DNA from: Gemmatimonadota bacterium
GTDB taxonomy: Bacteria > Gemmatimonadota > Gemmatimonadetes > Gemmatimonadales > Gemmatimonadaceae
Length of the DNA: 64,000 nucleotides
Direction of reading: 5' to 3'
Assembly (NCBI GenBank): GCA_027307165.1
Contig: DAHUXM010000024.1
Span: 124,001 to 188,000, forward strand
A model generated the notes under the pieces. The model was not told the origin of the DNA. It did no database searches and saw only the letters and a list, made by a program, of their open reading frames with translations. Shown here piece after piece: positions 49,701 to 57,683 of the stretch. A program made the translations under genes and the position numbers. The first letter of the stretch is position 1; every line of letters begins with the position of its first letter.

Positions 49701-49877
49701 ATTCTCCACAGCCGGAACCTGGCCATCACGCTCGCAGCACGTAACCTCGGTATTGTCTGGACCAAGTACAGCGGTGTCGATCCCGAAGCGTTTGCGACGA
49801 CGGGCGACGCGCCTTCGGAATTCCAGGCTTTCGGTCCGCCGACGTACTATATGCTCCGCTTCTCCATCGGCTTCTAG
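46761..49877 (+). CDS. SusC/RagA-family TonB-dependent outer-membrane receptor
   Basis: 1038 residues. Signal peptide ending AAAQ at about 30; a CarboxypepD_reg-like domain (about 31-115; TGHVMVRGTTQPIPDAHVTV), a plug domain (about 135-240) with RIRIRGTSSLSLSNNPIYVIDGV and EVVRGPSAATLYGTDAANGVI, the SusC signature, then a beta-barrel ending in YMLRFSIGF, whose C-terminal aromatic is used for BAM insertion. It imports the substrate across the outer membrane with TonB-ExbBD energy; the partner SusD is encoded one base later. Antisense open frames are shadows of it. Confidence 0.93.
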   Translation: MITDLLRARCRGAIGAFVLLVSFAGVAAAQTGTVTGHVMVRGTTQPIPDAHVTVTGTNLGASTNASGAYRISGLKPGTYRVRALRIGYAEQQQSLTITDGQSATVDFALEAVATKLEGVVTTVTGQQRKIEVGNAIAQIDAAKDVQTKAVANVADLLTSRAAGVQVTPGLNTGGGSRIRIRGTSSLSLSNNPIYVIDGVRVEGTTGSSTLSVGGTTPDRIDDINPEEIASIEVVRGPSAATLYGTDAANGVIVITTKHGTSGKTELRYFTEQGVHVDNNTYPDAYTGWTTGKTAATTSSVSNRVNCYLTAQAYGTCTQDSVTSYNLYNDPQSTPNGAGYRQAHGLQLGGGSPAVRYFMSGQWESEDGVLKVPAFDQAYLAAHNLKLRPEAADPNHLGKISTRANFNMALSPQFDLAFNTGYISQNLRLPTSDDSGTEGVAGNTYAGPGFKYNINPSTGDTLYGWRQITPRDIYQVYTNQAIQRVITGGNSNWRPSDWFTVRADLGLDYINRTDTQLCRFAECPNLGGDSRLGFKIDNRTNFFTYTANLSGSATHKINDAVGSTTTVGLQFVRSLFDRNGAEGIHLSPGATTITGAGTLTADESTTETRTLGAFLEERLAFGDNLFLTGAVRSDRNSAFGANFKTVLYPKVSASWVISNQSFFPKFSWVNQLRLRSAYGASGVEPGTTDAVQYYTATNALTSSGNAPALVFSALGNQNLKPERSSEFELGADGTFFGGRISSEITYYSKQSKDALVSRVLPPSLGTGTTARLENLGHVSNKGWEALVTLIPIQHVGYGWDITFNGSTNTNELVSLGGVPPIVLSSTLQDREGYPLNGWWTKPILSYSDKNHDGVIEYNKDPTLSEVTVGDTAAYLGNSMPKYQLAMTNGIEFFHRLFRVEAMFDYKGDYKIYNNTERIRCASRNNCSGLINPASSLFEQARTVAVRETPSRTVGGFIEPGDFIRFRELNVTYTAPDRIANKILHSRNLAITLAARNLGIVWTKYSGVDPEAFATTGDAPSEFQAFGPPTYYMLRFSIGF

Positions 49878-49878
49878 G

Positions 49879-51291
49879 ATGACACCTCCAATGACTTCAC
49901 AAATGACAATACGTTCGCGCAGCTTCGTGCTGCGCTGGGCAGCGCCGCTCGCGGTTGTTGGTACGCTCGCGCTTGCCGCTTGCAACGTCGCTGACGTGCT
50001 GAAGGTTACAGATCCGGACGTCATCAATCCGAGCGACGTGCAGTCCGCTGCCGGTGCGTCAGCAGTCCGGTACGGCGCGATAGCACGACTCAATTCAGCA
50101 ACCAGCGGCGGCAGTACCGGTTCGGAAGGATTGTTCCTTCTGAGCGGCCTGCTGGCCGACGAGTGGAACAACGGCGACTCGTTCATCGACCGCCAGTCGG
50201 TGGACGAGCGCGTTATCAACCCATCGAACAGTTTCCTTACGGACGTCGATCGGATGCTGCACCGTGCGAGATTGGCGGCCACGCAGGCGGTGCAACTGCT
50301 GCAGAAGTACAGTCCAAACGGTCCGCCGTCGGATATTGCCGAGATGTATTTCGTTCAGGCGTATGTGGAAAACGCGATCGGCGAGAATTACTGCAACAGT
50401 CTCATACTGAGCACCATCACCAACGGCACGGAAGTCTACGGCTCGCCGATGTCGACGACCGATGCGTTCAAGCTTGCGCTCGCGCATGCAGACAGCGGCA
50501 TCGCGCTGATCACGGGAACGTCCGCTGCCGATCTGAGGGTGAAGGATGCGCTCATGGTGACGCGCGGCCGGATCCTGCTCAATCTCGACAGACCGGCAGA
50601 CGCCGCGGTGGCAGTGACAGGCGTGCCAACCAGCTTTGTGTACCAGAATCTGCATTCGCAGGCCACGACCGACAACCAGATGTGGAGCTATAACAACATC
50701 GCGCGCCGTTACAGCGTCAGCACTGGTGAAGGTACGAATGGTCTCGACTTCGCCACTGCGAACGATCCGAGGGTACCGATCTGCACGGGTGGTGATACGA
50801 AGTGCAAGGCGATCGGCGCCACGTTCAGCACGCGAGATGACGGATCGACTCCGCTATTCGTACAGATGATATGGCCGACGCGCGACGCTTCGGTGACGAT
50901 CGTTGGTGGTGTCGAAGCGCGCATGATCGAAGCCGAGGCGGCATTCCGCGCAGGCAATCCCGCCGGCGCGATCGCCAAGCTCAACCAGGCGCGCAGTGAA
51001 GGCGGTGTCGCCGGTCTTCCAGCGACTCTGACCGATCCCGGTACGGACGCGGCACGCGTCGACCTGATTTTCCGTGAGCGCGCCTTCTGGTTGTTCTCCA
51101 CGGGACATCGTGTAGGCGACATGCGCCGGCTCATCAAGTTCTATAACAGACCGGCCGAATCGGTCTTTCCGACCGGCGCGTGGCACAAGGGCGGAAATTA
51201 CGGTACGGACGTGAACTTCCCTGTTCCGCAGGCCGAGCAGAACAATCCAAACCTGCCCTCCGCGCAGACCTGCACTGATCGCAACGCGTGA
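49879..51291 (+). CDS. SusD/RagB-family outer-membrane lipoprotein
   Basis: 470 residues. Type II signal peptide with lipobox LALAAC (Cys35) following the Arg-rich start. SusD helices include NPSDVQSAAGASAVRYGAIARLNSA, the SQATTDNQMWSYNNIARRYS region and the C-terminal VARMIEAEAAFRAGNPAGAIAKLNQARSEGG (substitute: VEARMIEAEAAF), and FRERAFWLFSTGHRVGDMRRLIKFYNR near the end. It binds ligand on the cell surface and works as lid of the SusC barrel. ATG 49879 is one base after the susC stop; ATG 49891 is a possible alternative. Confidence 0.92.
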   Translation: MTPPMTSQMTIRSRSFVLRWAAPLAVVGTLALAACNVADVLKVTDPDVINPSDVQSAAGASAVRYGAIARLNSATSGGSTGSEGLFLLSGLLADEWNNGDSFIDRQSVDERVINPSNSFLTDVDRMLHRARLAATQAVQLLQKYSPNGPPSDIAEMYFVQAYVENAIGENYCNSLILSTITNGTEVYGSPMSTTDAFKLALAHADSGIALITGTSAADLRVKDALMVTRGRILLNLDRPADAAVAVTGVPTSFVYQNLHSQATTDNQMWSYNNIARRYSVSTGEGTNGLDFATANDPRVPICTGGDTKCKAIGATFSTRDDGSTPLFVQMIWPTRDASVTIVGGVEARMIEAEAAFRAGNPAGAIAKLNQARSEGGVAGLPATLTDPGTDAARVDLIFRERAFWLFSTGHRVGDMRRLIKFYNRPAESVFPTGAWHKGGNYGTDVNFPVPQAEQNNPNLPSAQTCTDRNA

Positions 51292-53465
51292 TGCATTCCG
51301 CATCCTTGCAAGGCTCCATGCGGTCGCTCCTTGTAGTTCCGCTCTTCGTCTGTGCCTCCACGATCGTGGAGGCACAGACTGGTCCGCCAGACATCGCGAC
51401 GCACGTAGAGGTGCGGCGCACCGAACACGGTGTGCCGCACATTCGTGCAGATAACATGGAGGCGGCCGGCTATGGCATGGGGTACGTACAGATCGAAGAT
51501 TACGGTGTTCGCGTCGCGATGGGATTGCTGCACTCGCGGGGTGAGATGGGTCGCTGGTTCGGACGCGACAGCATCGAAGGCGACTTCAACGCACGTCTGA
51601 CATACGAAGCAGCCGTTCGCGGCTATCCAACGCTCGATACGGATACGCGCGCGATTTATGACGGATTCGCCGAGGGCGTGAATCGTTACATCGAGTTGCA
51701 CCCCGACGAGTTTCCGGCTGGATTCGCGCCGCATTTCACCGGCTACGATGTACTCGCGCACGAAGTGTCGGGCACGTCAGCGCGTGAGGCTGCGCGGTTC
51801 CTCGACAGGATCGATCCCCAGGCGCCCCGCGGCAGAAACGCCGAGCCGGAAGTCGCAGTTGCGTCACCGATCGCAGGCGGCCAGGATCCGCCTGACGAGG
51901 GCTCCAATGCATGGGCCTTCGCGCCCAGCCGCACCAAGTCGGGACACGCGATTCTCTTGCGCAACCCGCATCTGAATTGGAATTCCGGTTACTACGAGGC
52001 GCAGCTCACGGTGGCTGGGATGGTGGATTTCTATGGCGATTTCCGCATCGGTAGTCCGTTCGGAGTCGTCGGAGGCTTCAATCGCGACCTCGGCTGGTCG
52101 ACGACCAACAATTCACCGCTGCTTTCCCAGATATACTCGCTCGACGTCGATTCGACGCAGGTGGATCACTACCTGCTCGATGGTGCGTCGATTCCGTTGC
52201 AACGCCAGCTGACGACAGTGGAGTTCCGCAACGGTAACGGCCTCTCGAGCGAGACGCGCGAAACGTTTCGCACCACGCTGGGTCCGGTCATCTATCGCGG
52301 CAATGGCAAGATCTACGTACTCAAGGCAGCTGGCGATGGTGATGTTCGCGGTGGCGAGCAGTTCCTGCGCATGATGCGCTCGCACTCGCTCACCGAGTGG
52401 AAGAACGCGATGCGCATGAGAGCCCGCATCACCTCCAACTTCACGTACGCGGATCGCGCGGGCAACATTCTTTACGTGTGGAACGCGTCGATACCGAAGC
52501 TGCCACTGCCCAGTGGCGGTGATACGGCCGCGGTACCGATAACCCGTACGTCGGAAGCATGGACCAGTTACATACCGTTCGACTCGCTGCCGCAGTTGCT
52601 CAACCCGAAGGGTGGTTATGTGGAGAATTCCAATGACCCCCCGTACTTCACCAATTTACGGCAGCCGCTGGACCGTTCGAAGTATCCAGCATACTTCCCC
52701 GAGCCGCGGCTCGGTCTGCGTCAGCAGCTTGCGCTCAGCCTGATCGACAACGATCACAAGTTGAACCTGCAGGATGTACTCGCGCTCAAGCATTCGTACA
52801 GGATGCTGCTCGCAGATCGCGTTCGTGACGATCTGGTCAGGGAAGTCCGCGCGTCCAATCCGTCGCCCGATGTTGCCAGGGCGATCGACATGATCGCGAA
52901 GTGGGATAAGACTGTTGCACCAACAAGTCGCGGCGGAGTGTTGTTCGAGATGTGGTGGCGCAAGTACGTCGATCACACTCGACCCGATACGATGTATGCA
53001 GTGCAATGGACCGAGAAGCAGCCCGCGTCGACGCCAAGCGGGATTCGCTTTCCGGATCGCTCGGTCGAGGCGTTCAAGTGGGCAGTCGAGGAGACGACGA
53101 GACGCTTCGGATCTCCGGACGTCGCATGGGGCGACGTGCATCGCGTGCGAATCGGGAAGGTCGATGTTCCGGTTGGCGGCTGCAATGGTGACATCGGATG
53201 CTTCCGCGTTCTGTGGTACAAGGACGACCCGGACGGCAAGCGCGAAGCAAATGGTGGCGACGGCTGGATTCTCGCAGTGGAGTTCGACAACGAGCCACAG
53301 GCCTACTCCGTACTCGCTTACGGAGAGAGCTCACGCGAGGATTCACCCTTCCACAGCGATCAGGCGGAGATGTTTGCCCGCGGCGAGCTGAAGCGCGTAT
53401 ACTGGCAGGAGAAAGATGTGGAGGCGCACACCATCCAACGCTACCGCCCTGGGGAAAAGCGGTAG
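51288..53465 (+). CDS. Penicillin acylase-family (Ntn-hydrolase) secreted acylase
   Basis: 725 residues. Signal peptide ends VEAQ at about 30. The precursor is expected to self-cleave before Ser206 (DEGSNAWAFAPSRTKSG), giving alpha (about 31-205) and beta subunits. VRRTEHGVPHIRADN is the typical N-terminal alpha segment; SGHAILLRNPHL, GDFRIGSPFGVVGGFNRDLGWSTTNN and the Asn-rich beta start are family features. Substrates of relatives include penicillins, acyl-homoserine lactones and N-acyl amino acids; given the locus, N-acyl amino acids or peptides are likely. Start GTG 51288 overlaps the susD stop. Confidence 0.88.
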   Translation: MMHSASLQGSMRSLLVVPLFVCASTIVEAQTGPPDIATHVEVRRTEHGVPHIRADNMEAAGYGMGYVQIEDYGVRVAMGLLHSRGEMGRWFGRDSIEGDFNARLTYEAAVRGYPTLDTDTRAIYDGFAEGVNRYIELHPDEFPAGFAPHFTGYDVLAHEVSGTSAREAARFLDRIDPQAPRGRNAEPEVAVASPIAGGQDPPDEGSNAWAFAPSRTKSGHAILLRNPHLNWNSGYYEAQLTVAGMVDFYGDFRIGSPFGVVGGFNRDLGWSTTNNSPLLSQIYSLDVDSTQVDHYLLDGASIPLQRQLTTVEFRNGNGLSSETRETFRTTLGPVIYRGNGKIYVLKAAGDGDVRGGEQFLRMMRSHSLTEWKNAMRMRARITSNFTYADRAGNILYVWNASIPKLPLPSGGDTAAVPITRTSEAWTSYIPFDSLPQLLNPKGGYVENSNDPPYFTNLRQPLDRSKYPAYFPEPRLGLRQQLALSLIDNDHKLNLQDVLALKHSYRMLLADRVRDDLVREVRASNPSPDVARAIDMIAKWDKTVAPTSRGGVLFEMWWRKYVDHTRPDTMYAVQWTEKQPASTPSGIRFPDRSVEAFKWAVEETTRRFGSPDVAWGDVHRVRIGKVDVPVGGCNGDIGCFRVLWYKDDPDGKREANGGDGWILAVEFDNEPQAYSVLAYGESSREDSPFHSDQAEMFARGELKRVYWQEKDVEAHTIQRYRPGEKR

Positions 53466-53560
53466 CGTGGCGAGCCTGGTTGGCGCGACGCCGGCCGGAG
53501 GATGCGGTGCAGCAGTTAGTGTGGGAAGATCATCTCAAGACACTGGAGAGTGGGCAGTAG

Positions 53561-54214
53561 ATGACAGAGCACGTGCGGTACGTCGAGCAGTTCCCCATGC
53601 GCGTCGGCCCGGTAACGCTGGAAGGAAGTCGTGTCCGGCTGATACCAATGACGCTGGATCATGTTGAAGCATTGTTCAAGGCGGCTGACTTCCCTGAGAT
53701 ATGGGAGCACACCACGACCCAGCCGATGGAAACGATCGCCGACATCAGAACATATATAGAAACTGCACTGACCGAGCAGGCGGCCGGCGAGACAATTCCC
53801 TTCGTAACGACGGATCGCGTTACCGGCGACGTGATCGGCTCCACGCGGTTTGCCGACATCAGTCCCAACGACCGACGCCTCGCGGTTGGCTGGACCTGGC
53901 TGCGGCCCGACCGTCAGCACACCGGCGTGAACGGCGAGGCCAAGGCGCTGATGCTGCAGCAGGCGTTCGACGTCTGGGGCGCGCTGCGGGTCGAGATCAG
54001 GACCGACGTGCGCAACACGAGATCGAGAGCCGCGATCGAGCGGATCGGTGGCACCTATGAGGGCACGCTGCGCCAGCACATGATCGTCGACGGCCGCGTA
54101 CGCAACACAGCGTATTACAGCGTCATAGATACGGACTGGCGGGATCCCGGTCACCGTGCGTACAAGAACGCACGTTCCTACGGCATCATCCCCAGGGCCG
54201 AGCCACTCGTCTGA
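53561..54214 (+). CDS. GNAT-family N-acetyltransferase (RimJ/RimL type), copy 1
   Basis: 217 residues. RimJ-like layout: VGPVTLEGSRVRLIPMTLDHVEALFKAA, then VIGSTRFADISPNDRRLAVGWTWLRPDRQHTGVNGEAKALMLQQAF, with the acetyl-CoA loop and ALRVEIRTDVRNTRSRAAIERIGGTYEG. A second, clearly similar gene lies at 60545-61201. These acetyltransferases acetylate N-terminal or small amine acceptors; the acceptor here is not known. It follows the acylase by 95 bases; the gap holds no supported gene. Confidence 0.88.
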   Translation: MTEHVRYVEQFPMRVGPVTLEGSRVRLIPMTLDHVEALFKAADFPEIWEHTTTQPMETIADIRTYIETALTEQAAGETIPFVTTDRVTGDVIGSTRFADISPNDRRLAVGWTWLRPDRQHTGVNGEAKALMLQQAFDVWGALRVEIRTDVRNTRSRAAIERIGGTYEGTLRQHMIVDGRVRNTAYYSVIDTDWRDPGHRAYKNARSYGIIPRAEPLV

Positions 54215-54251
54215 GCACACCCGGTCCTGTCAGCTAGATTTGAAGGCGAAG

Positions 54252-55073
54252 ATGTCCTCCAAGCCGACTTTCACCGTGGGCTCGCCCGAAAGCGCCGAAT
54301 CCATCACCATCCGCCGTGTCGCTACGCTGCCCGAATACGATGAGTGCGTCGCCATCGAGCGTGAAACGTGGGGCAGTCAGTTCGCCGAGGTGGTGCCGAG
54401 CATCATTCTGCGCATCGCACAGGAAGTGGGCGGCGTTACCGCCGCGGCGTTCGCCCCCGATGGCTCCATGCTCGGCTTCGTTTTCGGTATTACGGGCGTT
54501 CGAGACGGCGAGCTTGCGCACTGGTCCGACATGCTGGCGGTACGCGTCGGCGCGCGCGACATGGGCCTCGGGAAGAGGCTCAAGACATATCAGCGCGATC
54601 GCCTGCTCGAGATCGGCGTGCGCAAGATGTACTGGACGTACGACCCTCTCGTGGCGCGCAACGCATATCTCAATCTGATGCAGCTCGGCGCGCGCGCGGT
54701 GGAATATCGCACGAATTTCTATGGTGAAGATACCGGCAGCGTGCTGCACAGCGCGCTCGGTACCGATCGCTTCATCGTTGCGTGGCAGCTCGACGATGCC
54801 GCGCCGCGGGGCGCCAACCTGGACACGGCAGAGTGGTCGAGCACGCCCCTCGTCGAGGAAGTGCTTCCGGATCGGCTTCCGGATGACGCGCGTGTGCGGG
54901 TCGCGATACCGAACGATATCTTTGCAATACTCGACGTGGATGCAAAGCGCGCTACTCGCTGGCGCGAGACAACTCGCGCCGCCCTCACGACATATCTCGA
55001 CCGCGGATATTCCGTTCTCGGCTTCCTGCGCGGCGATGACGCCAGGCCGGGCACCTATTTACTGGCACGATGA
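54252..55073 (+). CDS. GNAT-superfamily acyltransferase of the COG3375 type (probable D-amino-acid N-acyltransferase)
   Basis: 273 residues from ATG 54252. N-terminal GNAT core: ITIRRVATLPEYDECVAIERETWG, FAPDGSMLGFVFGITG, HWSDMLAVRVGARDMGLGKRLKTYQRDRLLE (CoA loop) and KMYWTYDPLVARNAYLNLMQLGARAVEYRTNFYGE. COG3375 proteins are typically encoded beside o-succinylbenzoate synthase/N-succinylamino acid racemase genes, and in Geobacillus kaustophilus the GNAT succinylates D-amino acids so that the racemase can act. The same neighbour is present 22 bases downstream, which gives the assignment; the acyl donor here is not proven. Confidence 0.82.
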   Translation: MSSKPTFTVGSPESAESITIRRVATLPEYDECVAIERETWGSQFAEVVPSIILRIAQEVGGVTAAAFAPDGSMLGFVFGITGVRDGELAHWSDMLAVRVGARDMGLGKRLKTYQRDRLLEIGVRKMYWTYDPLVARNAYLNLMQLGARAVEYRTNFYGEDTGSVLHSALGTDRFIVAWQLDDAAPRGANLDTAEWSSTPLVEEVLPDRLPDDARVRVAIPNDIFAILDVDAKRATRWRETTRAALTTYLDRGYSVLGFLRGDDARPGTYLLAR

Positions 55074-55095
55074 CCCGCACCAACGGACCCAACCG

Positions 55096-56217
55096 ATGAT
55101 TCGAATTCAGGAGATCAAGCTTCACGAAATCCGGCTCCCGCTCAAGGAGCCATTTCGTATCTCGTCCGGATTGTGCACGGAGAGGCGAATCATGCTTCTC
55201 AAGGTGCGCGATGCTGACGGCGTCACGGTGTGGAGCGAATGCGTCGCGGGCGAGCGTCCGAACTACGCCTCCGAAACGATAGACGAGGCGTGGCTCGTAA
55301 TCACCGAATACGTCGCGCCCCGCGTGTTCGGAACGGCATTCGAGCAGGCTGCGCACGTTCATCCGGCGCTGGAGCTCAATTTCCGTGGCCACAACATGGC
55401 GAAGGCCGCGATCGAAATGGCCTCGTGGGCGCTCGTCGCAGAGCGCGATGGCATGCCGCTCGCGCGACTGCTCGGCGGCACGCGCACCGAGATCCCGACC
55501 GGAATATCGATAGGCATTCAGCAATCACCGGATGCGCTGGTCGCACGGGTCGGACGTGCGTTGGCGGACGGTTACCGCAAGATAAAGCTCAAGATTGAGC
55601 CAGGTCACGACGTGGACTTCATTCGCGCGGTACGCAATGCGTATCCCGATGCACCGTTGATGGCAGATGCGAACAACGCCTATACGCTCAAGGACGCCGC
55701 GCATCTCAAGCAGCTCGACCCGCTTCACCTCGTGATGATAGAGCAGCCGCTTGCACATGACGACATAGTGCGGCACGCCGAGCTGCAGCACATGCTCACG
55801 ACGCCGATCTGTCTGGATGAGTCGATAACCAGCGTCGATCGCGCCGAGGACATGATCACGCTCAAGAGCGGCCGCATCATCAACATCAAGCCCGGCCGCG
55901 TTGGCGGATTCCAGCAGGCTCGCGCGATTCACGATCTGGCCGCGAGGCATGGAATACCGGTCTGGTGTGGAGGCATGCTCGAGAGCGGAATAGGTCGCTC
56001 CTACAACGTCGCACTCGCGTCGCTCCCGAACTTCACGATTCCGGGCGATCTGAGCCCGAGCGCGCGCTACTGGGAGCGCGACATCATCAAGCCGGAGTGG
56101 ACCATGAGCCCCGATGGCATGATGCAAGTTCCGCTGAATCGTGCAGGCATCGGCGTCGCGGTCGACGAGGATCGCATCGATGATCTCACTGTCCGTGCCA
56201 CCACGCTCAGCGCGTAG
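55096..56217 (+). CDS. Enolase-superfamily racemase (N-succinylamino acid racemase / o-succinylbenzoate synthase group)
   Basis: 373 residues, typical length. Metal ligands Asp191 (LMADANNAY), Glu216 (IEQPL) and Asp241 (CLDES), the catalytic KxK (Lys164 and Lys166 in RKIKLKI) and the second catalytic Lys265 (NIKPGRVGG) are all present, the two-lysine pattern of the menC/NSAR group. No other menaquinone genes are in the window, and the neighbours are an acyltransferase and an M20 deacylase, so racemisation of N-acylamino acids (N-succinyl or N-acetyl) is far more likely than menaquinone synthesis. Confidence 0.88.
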   Translation: MIRIQEIKLHEIRLPLKEPFRISSGLCTERRIMLLKVRDADGVTVWSECVAGERPNYASETIDEAWLVITEYVAPRVFGTAFEQAAHVHPALELNFRGHNMAKAAIEMASWALVAERDGMPLARLLGGTRTEIPTGISIGIQQSPDALVARVGRALADGYRKIKLKIEPGHDVDFIRAVRNAYPDAPLMADANNAYTLKDAAHLKQLDPLHLVMIEQPLAHDDIVRHAELQHMLTTPICLDESITSVDRAEDMITLKSGRIINIKPGRVGGFQQARAIHDLAARHGIPVWCGGMLESGIGRSYNVALASLPNFTIPGDLSPSARYWERDIIKPEWTMSPDGMMQVPLNRAGIGVAVDEDRIDDLTVRATTLSA

Positions 56218-56237
56218 TAACACAAAGAGAAACCGAA

Positions 56238-57461
56238 ATGTCGACACCATCAGCAAGCGACGGCTCCGCGCCGCGCGTTCCCGAGTCCGTTCGGGCACTG
56301 TTTCCGGACGATCTCGCCCTTCAGCTCTCGGCGCTGCGACGCGATCTGCATCGTAATCCCGAGCTGTCGTGGCAGGAGAAGCGAACGTCGGATCTCCTCG
56401 CGTCGACGCTGGAAGGGTTCGGCGTCACCGACATCAAACGTGTCGCCAATACGGGGCTCATCGCACGCGTCCCGGGTCGCGACCACGCGGCCCCGATAGT
56501 CGCGCTGCGCGGAGACATCGATGCGCTACCCATCCACGAAGATACCGGTTTGGCATTCTCATCGGTGAACGATGGCGTGATGCACGCGTGTGGTCACGAC
56601 GTGCATGCGAGCTGGGCCGTTGCGGCGACCCGTCTGTTGCTCGAGTCTCCGGCACGAGGGGACGTGCTCGTCGTCTTTCAGCCTGCCGAAGAAGTCGGTG
56701 AAGGCGCGCGGGCGATCCTCGCAACCGGCGCGCTCGACTCCGTGCGCGCGATATTCGGAGGCCACGTCGATCGCAGATTCGAGGTAGGACAGGTAGTCGC
56801 GCAGGAAGGCGCACTCGCCGCATCCACGGATACGTTTCGCATAACACTCACCGGAGCCGGATCGCACGGTGCACGGCCGCACGAGTCGCACGATCCGATC
56901 GTCGGAGCAGGTGCGTTGATAGGCGCGTTGCAGACTATCGTCTCGCGACAGCTCGATCCCGCGAAGCCAGGTGTGGTGACGGTGGGGACGATCAAGGGTG
57001 GAAGCGCACCGAACATCATCCCGGATAGCGTGGAGCTTAGCGGCACCATTCGCGCCACGACCGCGGAGACGCGCGCGCTGCTCACCGGTGAAGTGCAGCG
57101 CATGGCCCAGGCAATCGCCGCAACGTATGGACTCAGCGCCGCTGTCGTGCTCAAGGGCGGCACTCCGCCAATAGTGAATCCCGCGATCGGCGCCAACTGG
57201 GCGCGCGAGGCAGTCACTCACGTGCTCGGCGCCAACGCACTCGTGCCGCTTGGCACCACCAACATGGGCGGCGAGGACTTCGCCGAGTACATCCAGAAGA
57301 TTCCCGGCTGCTTCATGCGAATCGGCGCACGCGAGAAAGACGGCCGCGTGATCGCCGCGCATTCGCCGTCATACTACGCATCCGAGGATGCACTGTTCAT
57401 CGGTGCCGCCGTACTGGCGGAATGCGCCCGCGTCGCGTCGGAGTCGCTGGCGGCGAAGTAA
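56238..57461 (+). CDS. M20-family amidohydrolase / N-acyl-L-amino acid deacylase
   Basis: 407 residues. Peptidase M20D pattern: RRDLHRNPELSWQE, VALRGDIDALPIHEDTG, HACGHDVHAS with Cys118 and His120 as metal ligands, FQPAEEVGEGA with Glu151/152, FGGHVDRRF, and TGAGSHGARPHESHDPI. These hydrolyse N-acyl amino acids (aminoacylase, IAA-amino acid hydrolase). After the racemase it would release the free L-amino acid. It starts 20 bases after the racemase and closes the cassette; a REP cluster follows. No signal peptide, so it acts in the cytoplasm. Confidence 0.9.
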   Translation: MSTPSASDGSAPRVPESVRALFPDDLALQLSALRRDLHRNPELSWQEKRTSDLLASTLEGFGVTDIKRVANTGLIARVPGRDHAAPIVALRGDIDALPIHEDTGLAFSSVNDGVMHACGHDVHASWAVAATRLLLESPARGDVLVVFQPAEEVGEGARAILATGALDSVRAIFGGHVDRRFEVGQVVAQEGALAASTDTFRITLTGAGSHGARPHESHDPIVGAGALIGALQTIVSRQLDPAKPGVVTVGTIKGGSAPNIIPDSVELSGTIRATTAETRALLTGEVQRMAQAIAATYGLSAAVVLKGGTPPIVNPAIGANWAREAVTHVLGANALVPLGTTNMGGEDFAEYIQKIPGCFMRIGAREKDGRVIAAHSPSYYASEDALFIGAAVLAECARVASESLAAK

Positions 57462-57489
57462 GAGACAGGGCGTGCCGACACGCGGACTC

Positions 57490-57515
57490 GTCATTCCCGC
57501 GAAAGCGGGAATCCA
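57490..57515. repeat. REP family B copy, plus orientation
   Basis: TCATTCCCGCGAAAGCGGGAATCCAT, an ATTCCCGC/GCGGGAAT hairpin after the M20 gene stop. It could also act as a terminator or RNA-end stabiliser. Confidence 0.85.
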
Positions 57516-57564
57516 TGTTATCGATCTCTGGATTCGATGACGGCAGAAAGTGGGTCGGCAGCAG

Positions 57565-57664
57565 ATGGATTCCCGCTTTCGCGGGAATGACGGCGGACTG
57601 ATGGATTCCCGCTTTCGCGGGAATGACGGCGGACTGATGGATTCCCGCTTTCGCGGGAATGACG
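57565..57664. repeat. REP family B, tandem array of three
   Basis: Three units in the minus orientation at a 36-bp period (57565, 57601, 57637). Each has ATGGATTCCCGC-TTTC-GCGGGAATGA; the first two are followed by the same CGGCGGACTG, the last by CGATACCTGT. It sits between the convergent M20 and nadE genes. Confidence 0.88.
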
Positions 57665-57683
57665 ATACCTGTGCCGTTTTCCC

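Noticed and set aside
53466-53560. Possible tiny coding frame ending just before the GNAT gene (…VWEDHLKTLESGQ)
   Set aside because: Only about 25 codons could be separate from the acylase gene, with a TTG as the only start and no RBS; support is too thin.
57490-57664. Array of equally spaced repeats that could be read as a CRISPR
   Set aside because: Units are 36 bp with identical filler sequence and a strong internal palindrome. There are no unique spacers and no cas genes.
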